Program-made: the position numbers and the translations under genes | Assembly: GCA_013297875.1 (NCBI GenBank) | Contig: JAAFIW010000025.1 | Span: forward strand, 1 to 64,000 | Length of the DNA: 64,000 nucleotides | Source of the DNA: Comamonadaceae bacterium | GTDB lineage: Bacteria > Pseudomonadota > Gammaproteobacteria > Burkholderiales > Burkholderiaceae_C | Direction: 5' to 3' | The notes under the pieces: generated by a model | Told to the model about the DNA's origin: nothing | Databases searched by the model: none | What the model saw: the letters and a program-made list of their open reading frames with translations, nothing else | Part shown: in pieces, positions 48,964 through 58,208 of the stretch | Position numbering within the stretch: position 1 is the first letter of the stretch | How the letters are laid out: each line of letters starts with the position of its first letter

Positions 48964-50196
48964 GTGCTCCCTGAATCTCAAGCAACACCACGCCGCATCG
49001 CCCATCTGGACATGGACGCGTTCTATGCGTCCGTCGAGCTGCTGCGCTACCCGCAGCTCAAGGGCTTGCCGGTAGTGATCGGCGGAGGCCGCAGGCGGCT
49101 GGATGAAGCCTTGCGCGACGCGCATGCTGACAGGCCCCTGGCCGAGATCCCGGTAGCCGCCTTCCCGGTGCTGCGCGACTACGCAGGCCGCGGCGTGATC
49201 ACCACGGCCACCTACGCGGCGCGGCAATTTGGCGTGGGCTCGGCAATGGGCTTGATGAAGGCAGCCAAGCTGTGCCCACAAGCGATTTTGTTGCCGGTGG
49301 ACTTTGATGAGTACCGCAAATACTCGCGCCTGTTCAAGGCCACCGTGACCGAGCTGGCTCCGCAGATGGAAGACCGTGGCGTGGACGAGGTGTATGCCGA
49401 CTTCACCCATGTGCCCGGTGGCCAGCGCGAGGGTGGGCGGGTGCTGGCGCGGCTGATTCAAAAGAGCATTTTTGAGCGCACCGGCCTGACCTGCTCGGTG
49501 GGGGTGGCACCCAACAAACTGCTGGCCAAAATGGCCAGCGAGTTCAACAAACCCAATGGCATTTCGGTGGTGTTTGAGGCCGATGTGCAAACGAAAATCT
49601 GGCCTCTGCCCTGCCGCAAAATCAATGGCATCGGCCCCAAGGCCGAGATCAAGCTGGCCAAGCTGCATATCCACACGATTGGTGATCTGGCGGCCCAGCC
49701 ACGTGAATGGTTGGTCGATAACTTTGGCAAGGCTTATGGTGCCTGGTTACACGACGCATCGCGCGGCCGGGACAACCGCGCCGTGGTCACCGAGAGCGAG
49801 CCGGTGTCCATCAGCCGAGAGACCACGTTTGACCGCGACCTGCACGCGGTGCGCGACAAGGCGCAGTTGGGTCAGATCTTTACCGAGCTGTGCACCAAAC
49901 TGGCGGGCGACCTGCAGCGCAAAGGCTATGTGGGCAAAACCATCGGCATCAAGCTGCGCTATGACAACTTCAAAAGCGTCACACGCGACCAGACTATTGA
50001 GACGCATACCCACGACGCCACCACTATCCGACACACCGCTGGACTGTGCCTCAAACGCGTGAACTTGGCACCGCGCCTTCGCCTGCTGGGTGTGCGCGTC
50101 GGTGGGCTGATGAAAATGAGTGACTTTGTGCAACAGGCCGTAGATAGCAAGTTAGCAACTACCCCAGCAGCCGATGGCAATCTGAGCCTGTTTTGA
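48964..50196 (+). CDS. dinB: DNA polymerase IV
   Basis: A 410-residue Y-family polymerase for translesion synthesis. Catalytic acids are in AHLDMDAFYASVE and DRGVDEVYADFT; CSVGVAPNKLLAKMASEFNK is the fingers/palm motif, and INGIGPKAEIKLAKLHIHTI the helix-hairpin-helix. It starts with GTG. Residues ~42-65 add an Arg/Ala-rich insertion beyond E. coli DinB. The C-terminal GNLSLF is a beta-clamp-binding peptide. I see no SOS box in the ~50 bp before the start. Confidence 0.94.
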   Translation: MLPESQATPRRIAHLDMDAFYASVELLRYPQLKGLPVVIGGGRRRLDEALRDAHADRPLAEIPVAAFPVLRDYAGRGVITTATYAARQFGVGSAMGLMKAAKLCPQAILLPVDFDEYRKYSRLFKATVTELAPQMEDRGVDEVYADFTHVPGGQREGGRVLARLIQKSIFERTGLTCSVGVAPNKLLAKMASEFNKPNGISVVFEADVQTKIWPLPCRKINGIGPKAEIKLAKLHIHTIGDLAAQPREWLVDNFGKAYGAWLHDASRGRDNRAVVTESEPVSISRETTFDRDLHAVRDKAQLGQIFTELCTKLAGDLQRKGYVGKTIGIKLRYDNFKSVTRDQTIETHTHDATTIRHTAGLCLKRVNLAPRLRLLGVRVGGLMKMSDFVQQAVDSKLATTPAADGNLSLF

Positions 50197-50233
50197 CCAC
50201 GACCTGAAAATTAATTGGCATTCTTTGCAGCAA

Positions 50234-50250
50234 CCCTGTAACCCACAGGG
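50234..50250. promoter_or_regulatory. Inverted repeat upstream of the YHS gene
   Basis: CCCTGTAACCCACAGGG is a perfect 6-bp inverted repeat around 5 bases, 46 bases before the GTG. It could be an operator. The embedded TGTAACC also resembles an ECF-type -35 element, but I find no convincing -10. Confidence 0.35.
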
Positions 50251-50295
50251 CTCGCTCTGCGTACTACGGTAGTCCAACAACCCATCGGAGCCGCC

Positions 50296-50745
50296 GTGAA
50301 CTTTCTGAAAAAACTCGTACTCGTGCTGGCCGCCAGCCTGCTGGCCACCACTTTGGCCTGGGCCTCTGGCCCAGTTAACACCGATAAAGACGGCATCGCC
50401 GTTAAAGGCCACGACCCAGTGGCTTACTTCACAGACAACAAACCGGTACTGGGCAAGCCCGAGTTCATGGCCAAGGTGGCCGGCGCGACTTACCTGTTTG
50501 CCAACGCTGAAAATCGCGACAAATTTGTGGCCAACCCCAGCCAGTATCAGCCGCAGTACGGTGGCTACTGCTCATATGGCGTGGCCCAAGGCTACAAGCC
50601 TGACATCGACCCCACTGCCTTCAAGGTGGTCGATGGCAAGCTGTTTCTGAACCTGTCGCCAGAGGTCTCGCGCCGCTGGCAACTGGACATTCCTGGCTAC
50701 ATCAAGTCAGCGAATGACAACTGGAAGACGTTGGCCAACCAATAA
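50296..50745 (+). CDS. Secreted YHS-domain protein
   Basis: A 149-residue protein with a GTG start and GGAG 5 bases before. A signal peptide of ~23 residues ends LAWA. The YHS-like domain reads GIAVKGHDPVAYFTDNKPVL, then YLFANAENRDKFVANPSQY and PQYGGYCSYGVAQGYKPDID. Such proteins are often near metal-handling genes and the domain may bind metal, though its job is unproven. It lies ~70 bp before the Cys-repeat lipoprotein. Confidence 0.85.
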   Translation: MNFLKKLVLVLAASLLATTLAWASGPVNTDKDGIAVKGHDPVAYFTDNKPVLGKPEFMAKVAGATYLFANAENRDKFVANPSQYQPQYGGYCSYGVAQGYKPDIDPTAFKVVDGKLFLNLSPEVSRRWQLDIPGYIKSANDNWKTLANQ

Positions 50746-50812
50746 GGCCTTGCGTCTGAATGCCGTGACTACCGTTCTTGCTCATCAACAATTTTTACAC
50801 TGAAAGACTCCC

Positions 50813-51052
50813 ATGAACCTATCCAGTCAACTGCGCAATACCCTGTCCACCGCCGTGGTGACCGCCGTCGCCGCCGCATCATTGGGTGCCTGCGCTTCTG
50901 CGCCCTGCGCTGGCAAAAAGTGTGGTGCCTGTAGTGCCTACTCGCAAAAGAAATGCGGTGCCTGCGCTGCGAAAAAGTGCGGTGCCTGTGCCGCCAAGAA
51001 ATGTGGTGCCTGTGCCGCCAAAAAATGCGGTGCCTGCGCAGCCAAGAAGTAA
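50813..51052 (+). CDS. Cys-rich tandem-repeat lipoprotein
   Basis: A 79-residue protein. Residues 1-26 are a signal peptide ending in the lipobox LGAC, with Cys27 the likely lipidated residue. After CASAPCAGKKCGACSAYSQ come four tandem copies of KKCGACAA, ending at KK. Twelve cysteines in all, mostly as CxxC pairs spaced 8 residues apart, alternating with Lys pairs. The repeat is 24 bp at DNA level with silent differences, so selection keeps the peptide. It suggests a thiolate metal-buffering or redox lipoprotein, or a modified precursor. No named family recognised. Confidence 0.8.
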   Translation: MNLSSQLRNTLSTAVVTAVAAASLGACASAPCAGKKCGACSAYSQKKCGACAAKKCGACAAKKCGACAAKKCGACAAKK

Positions 51053-51080
51053 GCACGCTACTTGCAATTTGTCAAACCAA

Positions 51081-51115
51081 AAGCCGCCACGGTATTTGCC
51101 GTGTGCGGCTTTTTT
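51081..51115 (+). terminator. Rho-independent terminator of the Cys-repeat gene
   Basis: AAGCCGC and CACGG pair with CCGTG and GCGGCTT with one bulged T, around a TATTTG loop, followed by a T run. It lies 28 bases past the stop, so the Cys-repeat gene has its own transcript end. Confidence 0.88.
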
Positions 51116-51153
51116 CAAGTAGCCCTGTGCTACCACCCAGTACAGTTAGTTCA

Positions 51154-51858
51154 ATGGCGACGCCCTCACCCATTCCCTATGAATTAGCCGCTGGCCGCAG
51201 CGCTGCGCAGCTGGCTCAACGGGCACCCTGCGCGCAGCAGATGATGACTGCGTGGAGCGCCGCCAATGCGCGCCACGGCTCGCTGATTCAAGCCTGGGTA
51301 CGCGGTGCGGCCATGCGCGAGCACCTGCACTATCCCCCGGGTGACGTGACAGACCAGGCCAGCGGCTCGCAATATTTCTACCACGCGCACCGCAGTCAGG
51401 GCAGCGAGCATGGCCACCTTCATCTGTTCTGGCACGCCAATGTCAGGGGCCACCGGCGCAGCAGCCCCGTCTTTCACACCGGCGCACCGTCGCACCTGTT
51501 TGCCGTGTCGCTGGATGCGCGGGGTCTACCGGAAAGCATCTTCACCACCAACCTGTGGGTGACAGATGGGCATTGGTTTGATGCGACGACCACCGCTGGC
51601 CTGGTGGGGCGCTTTTCGGTTGCGCGCGGTGGGCGTTATGCAGCAGCCGACCGGTGGTTGAACCAATTCATTGCGCTTTATCACGGTGCAATCGAGCTGG
51701 CTTTGGTGCAGCGCGACCGCCGCGTCGCAGCGCTCACGCGCAGGCGCAGCTGGCCCGTCGTATCGCAAGATGGACGGCACGAGGTGCTCAGCGTGGTGTC
51801 ATTGAATCTGGCCAACGACCTGGACGCCATTGAAGCGGCGGTAAATTCTAAAAATTAG
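51154..51858 (+). CDS. His-rich orphan protein
   Basis: A 234-residue protein with no signal peptide or membrane span. The most striking stretch is SGSQYFYHAHRSQGSEHGHL, then HLFWHANVRG, a dense set of His residues that could bind a metal, followed by SHLFAVSLDARGLPESIF. I recall similar proteins grouped as an uncharacterised family (possibly DUF6969) but cannot confirm it. The start was set at ATG 51154; upstream residues fall in the preceding terminator. It lies downstream of the Cys-repeat lipoprotein. Confidence 0.7.
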   Translation: MATPSPIPYELAAGRSAAQLAQRAPCAQQMMTAWSAANARHGSLIQAWVRGAAMREHLHYPPGDVTDQASGSQYFYHAHRSQGSEHGHLHLFWHANVRGHRRSSPVFHTGAPSHLFAVSLDARGLPESIFTTNLWVTDGHWFDATTTAGLVGRFSVARGGRYAAADRWLNQFIALYHGAIELALVQRDRRVAALTRRRSWPVVSQDGRHEVLSVVSLNLANDLDAIEAAVNSKN

Positions 51859-51865
51859 AGCCGAA

Positions 51866-51928
51866 TTTTGCCAAAACCGGCAGTAGCCCATAGATTACCT
51901 GCTCAGGCAGCTATCACTTTTATAGCGA
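51866..51928 (-). repeat. Dispersed ~60-bp repeat, copy 7
   Basis: On the minus strand: TGATAGCTGCCTGAGCAGGT, then CTATGGGCTACTGCCGG and TTTTGGCAAAA. It fills the 70-bp gap between two convergent stop codons. Confidence 0.85.
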
Positions 51929-52444
51929 TCAGGCAGTAATCTCATCTTGGTGGTTGGCGATATGAAAGCTGTGAGCCAACGCAAAATCAGCCTTGCTCAA
52001 CTGGCCATACGCAAAGTGCGGCTTCAGTAGGCCCGTGTGGGCATTGAAGCGGTTGATGCTGTCGCGCAGGCGCTGCACGGCAGGGGCCACATCGCCCTGC
52101 ATGGGCAGTGCGGGTGCGCCAGGAATGGGCTCGGCCAGGCCGTGGCTCATGGCACGGCGCCACTTGAACACGGTGAATGCGGCAGCGCCCACGGTGGACT
52201 GGAACAGCTCGCTTTTGGGTTGCGGAAACCCGTCCATGCTCATGTCCACACTTTGCGCCAGGTGGTTGAGCACGGCTACCAGCGGCCAGGCACCTGTGGT
52301 TTTGGCCTTTGATTTTTCAAGGCCATCCAGCCAACGCAAAGCGTCGCTCAGTGATTGAACCTTGGCGGGTGGTGCGGCAGCATGGGTCACAGCGGTTTCT
52401 CCCAGCAGAACCAGGGGTATGAGCAGTAGGTGGCGGCGTTGCAT
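51929..52444 (-). CDS. DUF1569-like secreted protein
   Basis: A 171-residue protein. MQRRHLLLIPLVLLGETAVT is a signal peptide. The rest resembles the DinB-fold DUF1569 group: SLSDALRWLDGLEKSKAKTT, LVAVLNHLAQSVDMSMDGF with its conserved His, FKWRRAMSHGLAEPIPGA, and HSFHIANHQDEITA with further His residues, which would form a metal site. The start was placed at 52444, because an earlier ATG would lie inside a terminator. Confidence 0.75.
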   Translation of the reverse strand: MQRRHLLLIPLVLLGETAVTHAAAPPAKVQSLSDALRWLDGLEKSKAKTTGAWPLVAVLNHLAQSVDMSMDGFPQPKSELFQSTVGAAAFTVFKWRRAMSHGLAEPIPGAPALPMQGDVAPAVQRLRDSINRFNAHTGLLKPHFAYGQLSKADFALAHSFHIANHQDEITA

Positions 52445-52469
52445 GTCGGCATGGTAGCCCAGGTATAAA

Positions 52470-52504
52470 CAAAAAAACGGCGTGCCCGCGAGGACACGCC
52501 GTTT
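52470..52504 (-). terminator. Rho-independent terminator after the PA-repeat lipoprotein
   Basis: AAACGGCGTG pairs perfectly with CACGCCGTTT around a 10-base loop, followed on the minus strand by a run of T. It lies 17 bases past the stop of the lipoprotein gene and marks the end of the DUF4331 operon. Confidence 0.9.
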
Positions 52505-52521
52505 CATTGGCGAGCAGTCGG

Positions 52522-52881
52522 CTACAAGCTGGCGTCAGGCTCGGTGGTATCACTGGTGGGCAGCGTGATGTCCCCGACCACCAAGGGCTCGGATGTATCA
52601 CTTGACATGCCCAGCAGCGAGCTGAGGAAGCTCAGCAAGCCCGCAATGCTGGCGGTGGCCGATGCGGGCACTGCGGGCGCAGGGGCTGGGGTGGGAGCCG
52701 GTGCTGGCGCAGGGGTTGGTGCCGGCGCAGGCGCAGGCGTTGGTGCTGGTGCCGGTACGTTGGCCGGTGGTGGCGGTGCCAGTGGCGCGTCGTCATCGCC
52801 GCCGCACGCTACAAGCGTGGCAGACATCAGCACCGCCAGCGCAGCCAGGCGCATGGAGCGGTTTATTTCAAGCGTTTTCAT
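52522..52881 (-). CDS. Proline/alanine-repeat lipoprotein
   Basis: A 119-residue protein. The lipobox is TLVAC at Cys26. GGDDDAPLAPPPP, then a run of PAPAPTPAPA repeats (residues ~45-72) forms an extended spacer, and a short hydrophobic part IAGLLSFLSSLLGM with an acidic Ser/Thr-rich tail follows. It lies 34 bp after the DUF4331 gene, in one operon. Probably anchors or spaces something at the envelope. Confidence 0.75.
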   Translation of the reverse strand: MKTLEINRSMRLAALAVLMSATLVACGGDDDAPLAPPPPANVPAPAPTPAPAPAPTPAPAPAPTPAPAPAVPASATASIAGLLSFLSSLLGMSSDTSEPLVVGDITLPTSDTTEPDASL

Positions 52882-52915
52882 GGTGTGATCCTTGTTCTGT
52901 GTTCAGTCCAGGCAC

Positions 52916-54538
52916 TCACTGCGAACCCGCGTTGGGCGTGTTCAGGTAAGGGAACGTCGTCAAAAATGGCACCACCGCCTGGTCGACACCGTCGTGCAGT
53001 GCGGCGGAAGCTGCGCCCAAAGGCACGCTGGAGGCACGACACTGCGAAGTCAGGCTGGGGACACCCGGAACGCCGTTCAGGCCCAGGCTGTTGTTGTCTC
53101 CGTTGATCACGCACAAGCCGCCGGCCACGGCCACCAGCGCAATGTCCACCACGTCATCTTTAGGGCGACGACCATTGGGAAAACCCGCCAGGTCTTTGGC
53201 TTGTGCCAGATTGGCTACACCGCCAACACGCAACACTTCGCCAGCCACGCCCAGACGGTTCTGGTCAGCAAATTGCACAGGGCCAATGGCGGTGTTCAAA
53301 CGCAGCATTTCCGACGGTGTGACCGTCGCTGGCTTGTTCACGCCGGTGATACCCGTCAGAAACACAGTGGCCAGGTCAGTACGGGGAATGTTGGTCGGCG
53401 CAACATTGGTCGCCAGCACCACACCCAGCAAGGCTGGCAAGGTGGGGTTGGTCACATAGTCCAGAAACTGGCCATCGCCACTGGGCTTGGACGCGTTGAA
53501 TTTGTCTTTGTCGCGCAAGCCAATCACCACCTCGTTGACCAGCGGCTGGCCCAGGCGCGACACCTGGGTCCAGGCGCCACCGGCTTTCACGGCGGTTTGA
53601 TGCCCTGAAGCGGGGTTGCCAGAAATGATCTGGCCCTGACGCAGGCTGGCCGTAGTCCAGCCACCAATCACGGTTTCGGTGCCTGCGGTCAAGCAGTCTT
53701 TGTGCACTTCCAGCGCGATGGACGTGACGTTGGTGTTCTGAATGGAGTTGGCAGCAAAGGCGTTGATCAGGCTGGGGTTGGTGACCTGGGCGGCTGTTGC
53801 GTTCACAAGGTCAAAAATCGGGCCCAGGTTGACCGCAAAGCCTTCCTGGCGTTGACCGACAAACACCTTGCCTGTGTCTTTGCCAGCAGGGCAGCCGGGG
53901 ATGCGGATGTCGTGGATGTGTCGGTTTGCATACGTGGTGTAGGCTGCCGCATTGCCCAGGGTTTTCACACCAATGTAGTCCACCGGTTTTTCGAAGCTGG
54001 CAGCACCTGCAGTCTTGGTCACAGCGGAACTGGCTCCTGTGCGGCGATCACCACGCACGATGTTCACCGAGTAGGTTTCGTTCAGGTTCAGGTTGGCGTC
54101 GTTCAAGTTGGCAACAGCACCGGCTTGGATCAGCGGAATGGCCACCGACTTTTGCGCCGCGCCGGTGCCGATGGGCAAGGCGATGTTATTCAGCTTGTTT
54201 TGAAACCGAAACTGGAACGTGATGTCTTCTCTGGCATCGCCGTTGTTGTCCACATGGATTTCATACAGCGCGTTCGGGTCCATCGTGAAGTAGTTGGGGC
54301 CGCCGTACGGGGCTTGCAATGGCTGGTAGTTGGCAATCAGCGTCACGTAGTCGCTACGGCCACCAGTGCCTGTTGCACTGACCCCTTCGTAGCTGCGAAA
54401 CATGTAGAAGTCAGTGGCATCCACTTTGGGCGAAGCCGTAATCGACGGGGCCTCGCGGTGGCTGGAGGCCATGGAAAGGCCTGCGGCACACACCGCAGAT
54501 GCTGCCAGCGCAGCCAGAGTCAGTTTATTTGGACGCAT
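52916..54538 (-). CDS. DUF4331 secreted protein
   Basis: A 540-residue exported protein. The signal peptide MRPNKLTLAALAASAVCAAG ends near SMASS, and HREAPSITASPKVDATDFYM is the DUF4331 signature (SSHREAPxI...DxTDxYxF). FRSYEG, DYVTLIANYQPLQAPYGGPN and IHVDNNGDAREDITFQFRFQ follow as in the family. The function is unknown; I recall members near ECF sigma/anti-sigma genes, and such a pair lies 2 kb away. AGGAG 8 bases before the ATG sets the start. Confidence 0.9.
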   Translation of the reverse strand: MRPNKLTLAALAASAVCAAGLSMASSHREAPSITASPKVDATDFYMFRSYEGVSATGTGGRSDYVTLIANYQPLQAPYGGPNYFTMDPNALYEIHVDNNGDAREDITFQFRFQNKLNNIALPIGTGAAQKSVAIPLIQAGAVANLNDANLNLNETYSVNIVRGDRRTGASSAVTKTAGAASFEKPVDYIGVKTLGNAAAYTTYANRHIHDIRIPGCPAGKDTGKVFVGQRQEGFAVNLGPIFDLVNATAAQVTNPSLINAFAANSIQNTNVTSIALEVHKDCLTAGTETVIGGWTTASLRQGQIISGNPASGHQTAVKAGGAWTQVSRLGQPLVNEVVIGLRDKDKFNASKPSGDGQFLDYVTNPTLPALLGVVLATNVAPTNIPRTDLATVFLTGITGVNKPATVTPSEMLRLNTAIGPVQFADQNRLGVAGEVLRVGGVANLAQAKDLAGFPNGRRPKDDVVDIALVAVAGGLCVINGDNNSLGLNGVPGVPSLTSQCRASSVPLGAASAALHDGVDQAVVPFLTTFPYLNTPNAGSQ

Positions 54539-54721
54539 ACGAAAATCTCCTGGGTCGTTAAGGGTTGAGGAAAGCGCCCCCTCAATACGTGACGACCCAT
54601 GCATTTGGATGTATGCGTTATCGCAACCATTTGTAACTCAAAATTACGCAGCAGTCGCGGCAATGCAATTTGCAGACCGTGCAAAGCCAGGGCACCCAGC
54701 CGTGACATAATCGCGTCCGCT

Positions 54722-54814
54722 GGAAACGTGACCGAGTGGCCGAAGGTGCTCCCCTGCTAAGGGAGTATGGGGTGTAGAGCCTCATCGAGGGTTCGAATCC
54801 CTCCGTTTCCGCCA
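54722..54814 (+). tRNA. tRNA-Ser (anticodon GCU)
   Basis: Acceptor arms GGAAACG and CGTTTCC pair fully, with discriminator G and an encoded CCA at 54812-54814. The anticodon stem-loop is CTCCCCTGCTAAGGGAG with anticodon GCT. The long variable arm of a serine tRNA and a GGTTCGAATCC T-loop are present. Confidence 0.97.
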
Positions 54815-54826
54815 GTACACAGCAAA

Positions 54827-54850
54827 ACGCCGTCTTTTGACGGCGTTTTT
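54827..54850 (+). terminator. Terminator after tRNA-Ser
   Basis: ACGCCGTC pairs with GACGGCGT around TTTT, followed by TTTTG. It lies 12 bases past the tRNA and may also serve argG in reverse, as A residues precede the stem. Confidence 0.85.
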
Positions 54851-54873
54851 GTTTGTGATCAGATCTTTACGAG

Positions 54874-56220
<1,347 letters not shown>

Positions 56221-56538
56221 TTAACCAAAGTGGCAGATGTAGTGGTAAGCCTCGGTCACGCGAATATCAAACTTCGCATTGCCTGGCACGCTGAATTGCT
56301 GGCCGGCCGATGATTTCACCCACGCATCAGTACCTGCCAGTTTGTATTCGCAGCTACCAGCCACGCACTCCATGATTTCGGGTGCGCCGGTGCTGAAGGT
56401 CAGCGTGGCAGGCAAGATCACACCCACGGACTTTTTGCTGCCGTCTGCCAGCGTGACGCTGTGGCTGACGCATTTGCCGTCGAAATACACATTGGCTTGG
56501 GGGTTGACGGATGAAACTTGCAGGAGCGTGGTGGTCAT
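56221..56538 (-). CDS. ppnP: Pyrimidine/purine nucleoside phosphorylase
   Basis: A 105-residue single-domain cupin (formerly DUF1255, YaiE). NVYFDGKCVSHSVTLADGSK, KSVGVILPATLTFSTGAPEI and AGQQFSVPGNAKFDIRV are clear. Members cleave many nucleosides with phosphate. It stops 10 bases before the argG start and may share its transcript. Confidence 0.93.
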   Translation of the reverse strand: MTTTLLQVSSVNPQANVYFDGKCVSHSVTLADGSKKSVGVILPATLTFSTGAPEIMECVAGSCEYKLAGTDAWVKSSAGQQFSVPGNAKFDIRVTEAYHYICHFG

Positions 56539-56683
56539 GGTGGGAAAGCCTTGCGGCTGCTGGGCAAAGCCACAGATTTTAGGTGAGGCAGGGTTTGGCG
56601 ACAGACACGGGGTTCTGCTTGAATCCAAAAGCGGCTGCAGGCCGTACCCTTTTCATATACCGTTTGCTTAAACCACGCCATCC

Positions 56684-57301
56684 ATGCCAACAGAACCCCA
56701 AGATCTGCTGCTGATCACCCTGCTGGGCCGCGTAGCCGCCCGCGCTGAAGGCCCCGCCAGCCAGACAGCCCATCACACGGCGCAGGCCGAGCGCGCCCTG
56801 CGTGAGCTGTATGACCTGACCTCGTCCAAGCTGTATGGCGTGGCGCTGCGCGTGGTGGGCAACCGCGACTGGGCCGAAGACGTATTGCAGGAGGCGTATC
56901 TGAACATCTGGCGCATAGCCGGTGACTACAAAGTGGCCCTGAGCCCGCCCATGGCCTGGATGGGCGTGATCGTGCGCAGCCGGGCTCTCGATTTTTTGCG
57001 CCGCCGCACCAGCCAGCAGGCCGATGCGGGCGTGGAGTTGGACGACTACATCAATGACACCGTGGCCAGCGACGCGCCTGACCCCATGGACACCACCCAG
57101 GCCAGCGAGCAGGCCTGGGCGCTGCACGAATGCCTGCGCAAGCTGGAGGCCAAGCAGCGCGACGTGCTCAGCCTTGCCTATCTGCGCGACCTGAGCCACG
57201 GCGAGCTGGCTGAGCAGCTCAAGCTACCACTGGGCACCGTGAAAACCTGGATTCGCCGGGGCATTGAGCAGCTGCGCGGCTGCATGGCGAGGTTTGCATG
57301 A
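56684..57301 (+). CDS. ECF RNA polymerase sigma factor (SigK-like)
   Basis: A 205-residue ECF sigma factor. Region 2 is LYDLTSSKLYGVALRVVGNR, then DWAEDVLQEAYLNIWR; region 4 is LRKLEAKQRDVLSLAYLRDL, then SHGELAEQLKLPLGTVKTWI. This is the SigK/RskA-linked group. The ATGA overlap with the anti-sigma gene is diagnostic of the pair. Confidence 0.93.
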   Translation: MPTEPQDLLLITLLGRVAARAEGPASQTAHHTAQAERALRELYDLTSSKLYGVALRVVGNRDWAEDVLQEAYLNIWRIAGDYKVALSPPMAWMGVIVRSRALDFLRRRTSQQADAGVELDDYINDTVASDAPDPMDTTQASEQAWALHECLRKLEAKQRDVLSLAYLRDLSHGELAEQLKLPLGTVKTWIRRGIEQLRGCMARFA

Positions 57302-58110
57302 ACCTGGCCAATCACCCCGCCCTGCTGGATCAGATTGCCGCCAGCTATGCGCTGGGCACCTTGCGCGGCGGTGCCCGCCGCCGCTTTGAAACCATGGCCC
57401 GCCACAGCCCCACAGTGCGCGCTGCGGCCTTGCTATGGCAGGAACGCTTTACATCCATCACCGAGCTGCAAACAGCCGATGCGCCAAGCCCCAACGTGTG
57501 GAAGCGAATTGAAAACGTGCTGGCTGCACAGCGCCAGCCCCTGGCGGCACCGGTCGATGACGGCTTGTTGGCGCAACTGCGCCGGTCGCTGGGCCGCTGG
57601 CGCGGTGCCGCATTGGCCGGTGGCCTGGCCACAGCAGCCGCCATGGTGGTGGGCGTGAACCTGAGTGGCCAGGTCAGCAACCAGGCCGCGCAACTGGCGC
57701 AAGCTGCGCAACAAGCCACCCAGCTGAGCCAGCAAAACGCGCAGCTAACGGCCCAGCTGGCCGCCACGCCGCAAATTCAATATGTGGCTGTGCTGGCCGA
57801 CGACAAAGCCGACGCCTCGGTGCTGGTGACCTTCGACCCCAAAAATCAGCGCCTGACTTTGAAGCGCGTAGGCAACTTCCAGGAAGGGGCTGACCAGTCG
57901 CTGCAACTGTGGGCCTTGAAATCCGGCGGCCCGCAGTCGCTGGGCGTGCTGGGCGGCGACCAGGTGATTCGCCTGACCGCCGCCGAAGGCCAGGTACGCG
58001 AAGTGCCCACCCTAGCCATCAGCCTGGAGCCCAAGGGCGGCGCGCCAGTGGGCAGCGGGCCGACGGGGCCGGTGCTGTTCAAGGGGGCGTTGATTCAGAC
58101 CACGCTATGA
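57298..58110 (+). CDS. Membrane anti-sigma factor (RskA type)
   Basis: A 270-residue anti-sigma. The cytoplasmic part SYALGTLRGGARRRFETMAR, then VWKRIENVL, is the RskA-like sigma-binding segment, without a zinc Cys motif. One span (GAALAGGLATAAAMVVGVNL) leads to a Gln-rich coiled stretch and a periplasmic domain (YVAVLADDKADASVLVTFDP; LQLWALKSGGPQSLGVL). Release of the sigma factor probably needs proteolysis in response to an envelope or redox signal. Confidence 0.9.
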   Translation: MNLANHPALLDQIAASYALGTLRGGARRRFETMARHSPTVRAAALLWQERFTSITELQTADAPSPNVWKRIENVLAAQRQPLAAPVDDGLLAQLRRSLGRWRGAALAGGLATAAAMVVGVNLSGQVSNQAAQLAQAAQQATQLSQQNAQLTAQLAATPQIQYVAVLADDKADASVLVTFDPKNQRLTLKRVGNFQEGADQSLQLWALKSGGPQSLGVLGGDQVIRLTAAEGQVREVPTLAISLEPKGGAPVGSGPTGPVLFKGALIQTTL

Positions 58111-58137
58111 GGTGGATGCAAGCGTCGAACACGCTAC

Positions 58138-58192
58138 GCTATTGATAGCTGCTCCAGCAATGAATTCTTGGGCGAGAGGCACTTTTAATGGC
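58138..58192 (+). repeat. Dispersed ~60-bp repeat, copy 8
   Basis: GCTATTGATAGCTGCTCCAG, then CAATGAATTCTTGGGCG. A variant with TCC in place of TTG at the core. It fills the gap between the convergent stops of the anti-sigma and glycine-zipper genes. Confidence 0.8.
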
Positions 58193-58208
58193 TGTAGATT
58201 CAGCCCCC

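Noticed and set aside
52640-52765. Tandem GCAGGTGC-like DNA repeats as a possible CRISPR or satellite
   Set aside because: They encode the Pro-Ala-Pro-Thr run of the lipoprotein; no spacers or palindromes. I found no CRISPR array in the window.
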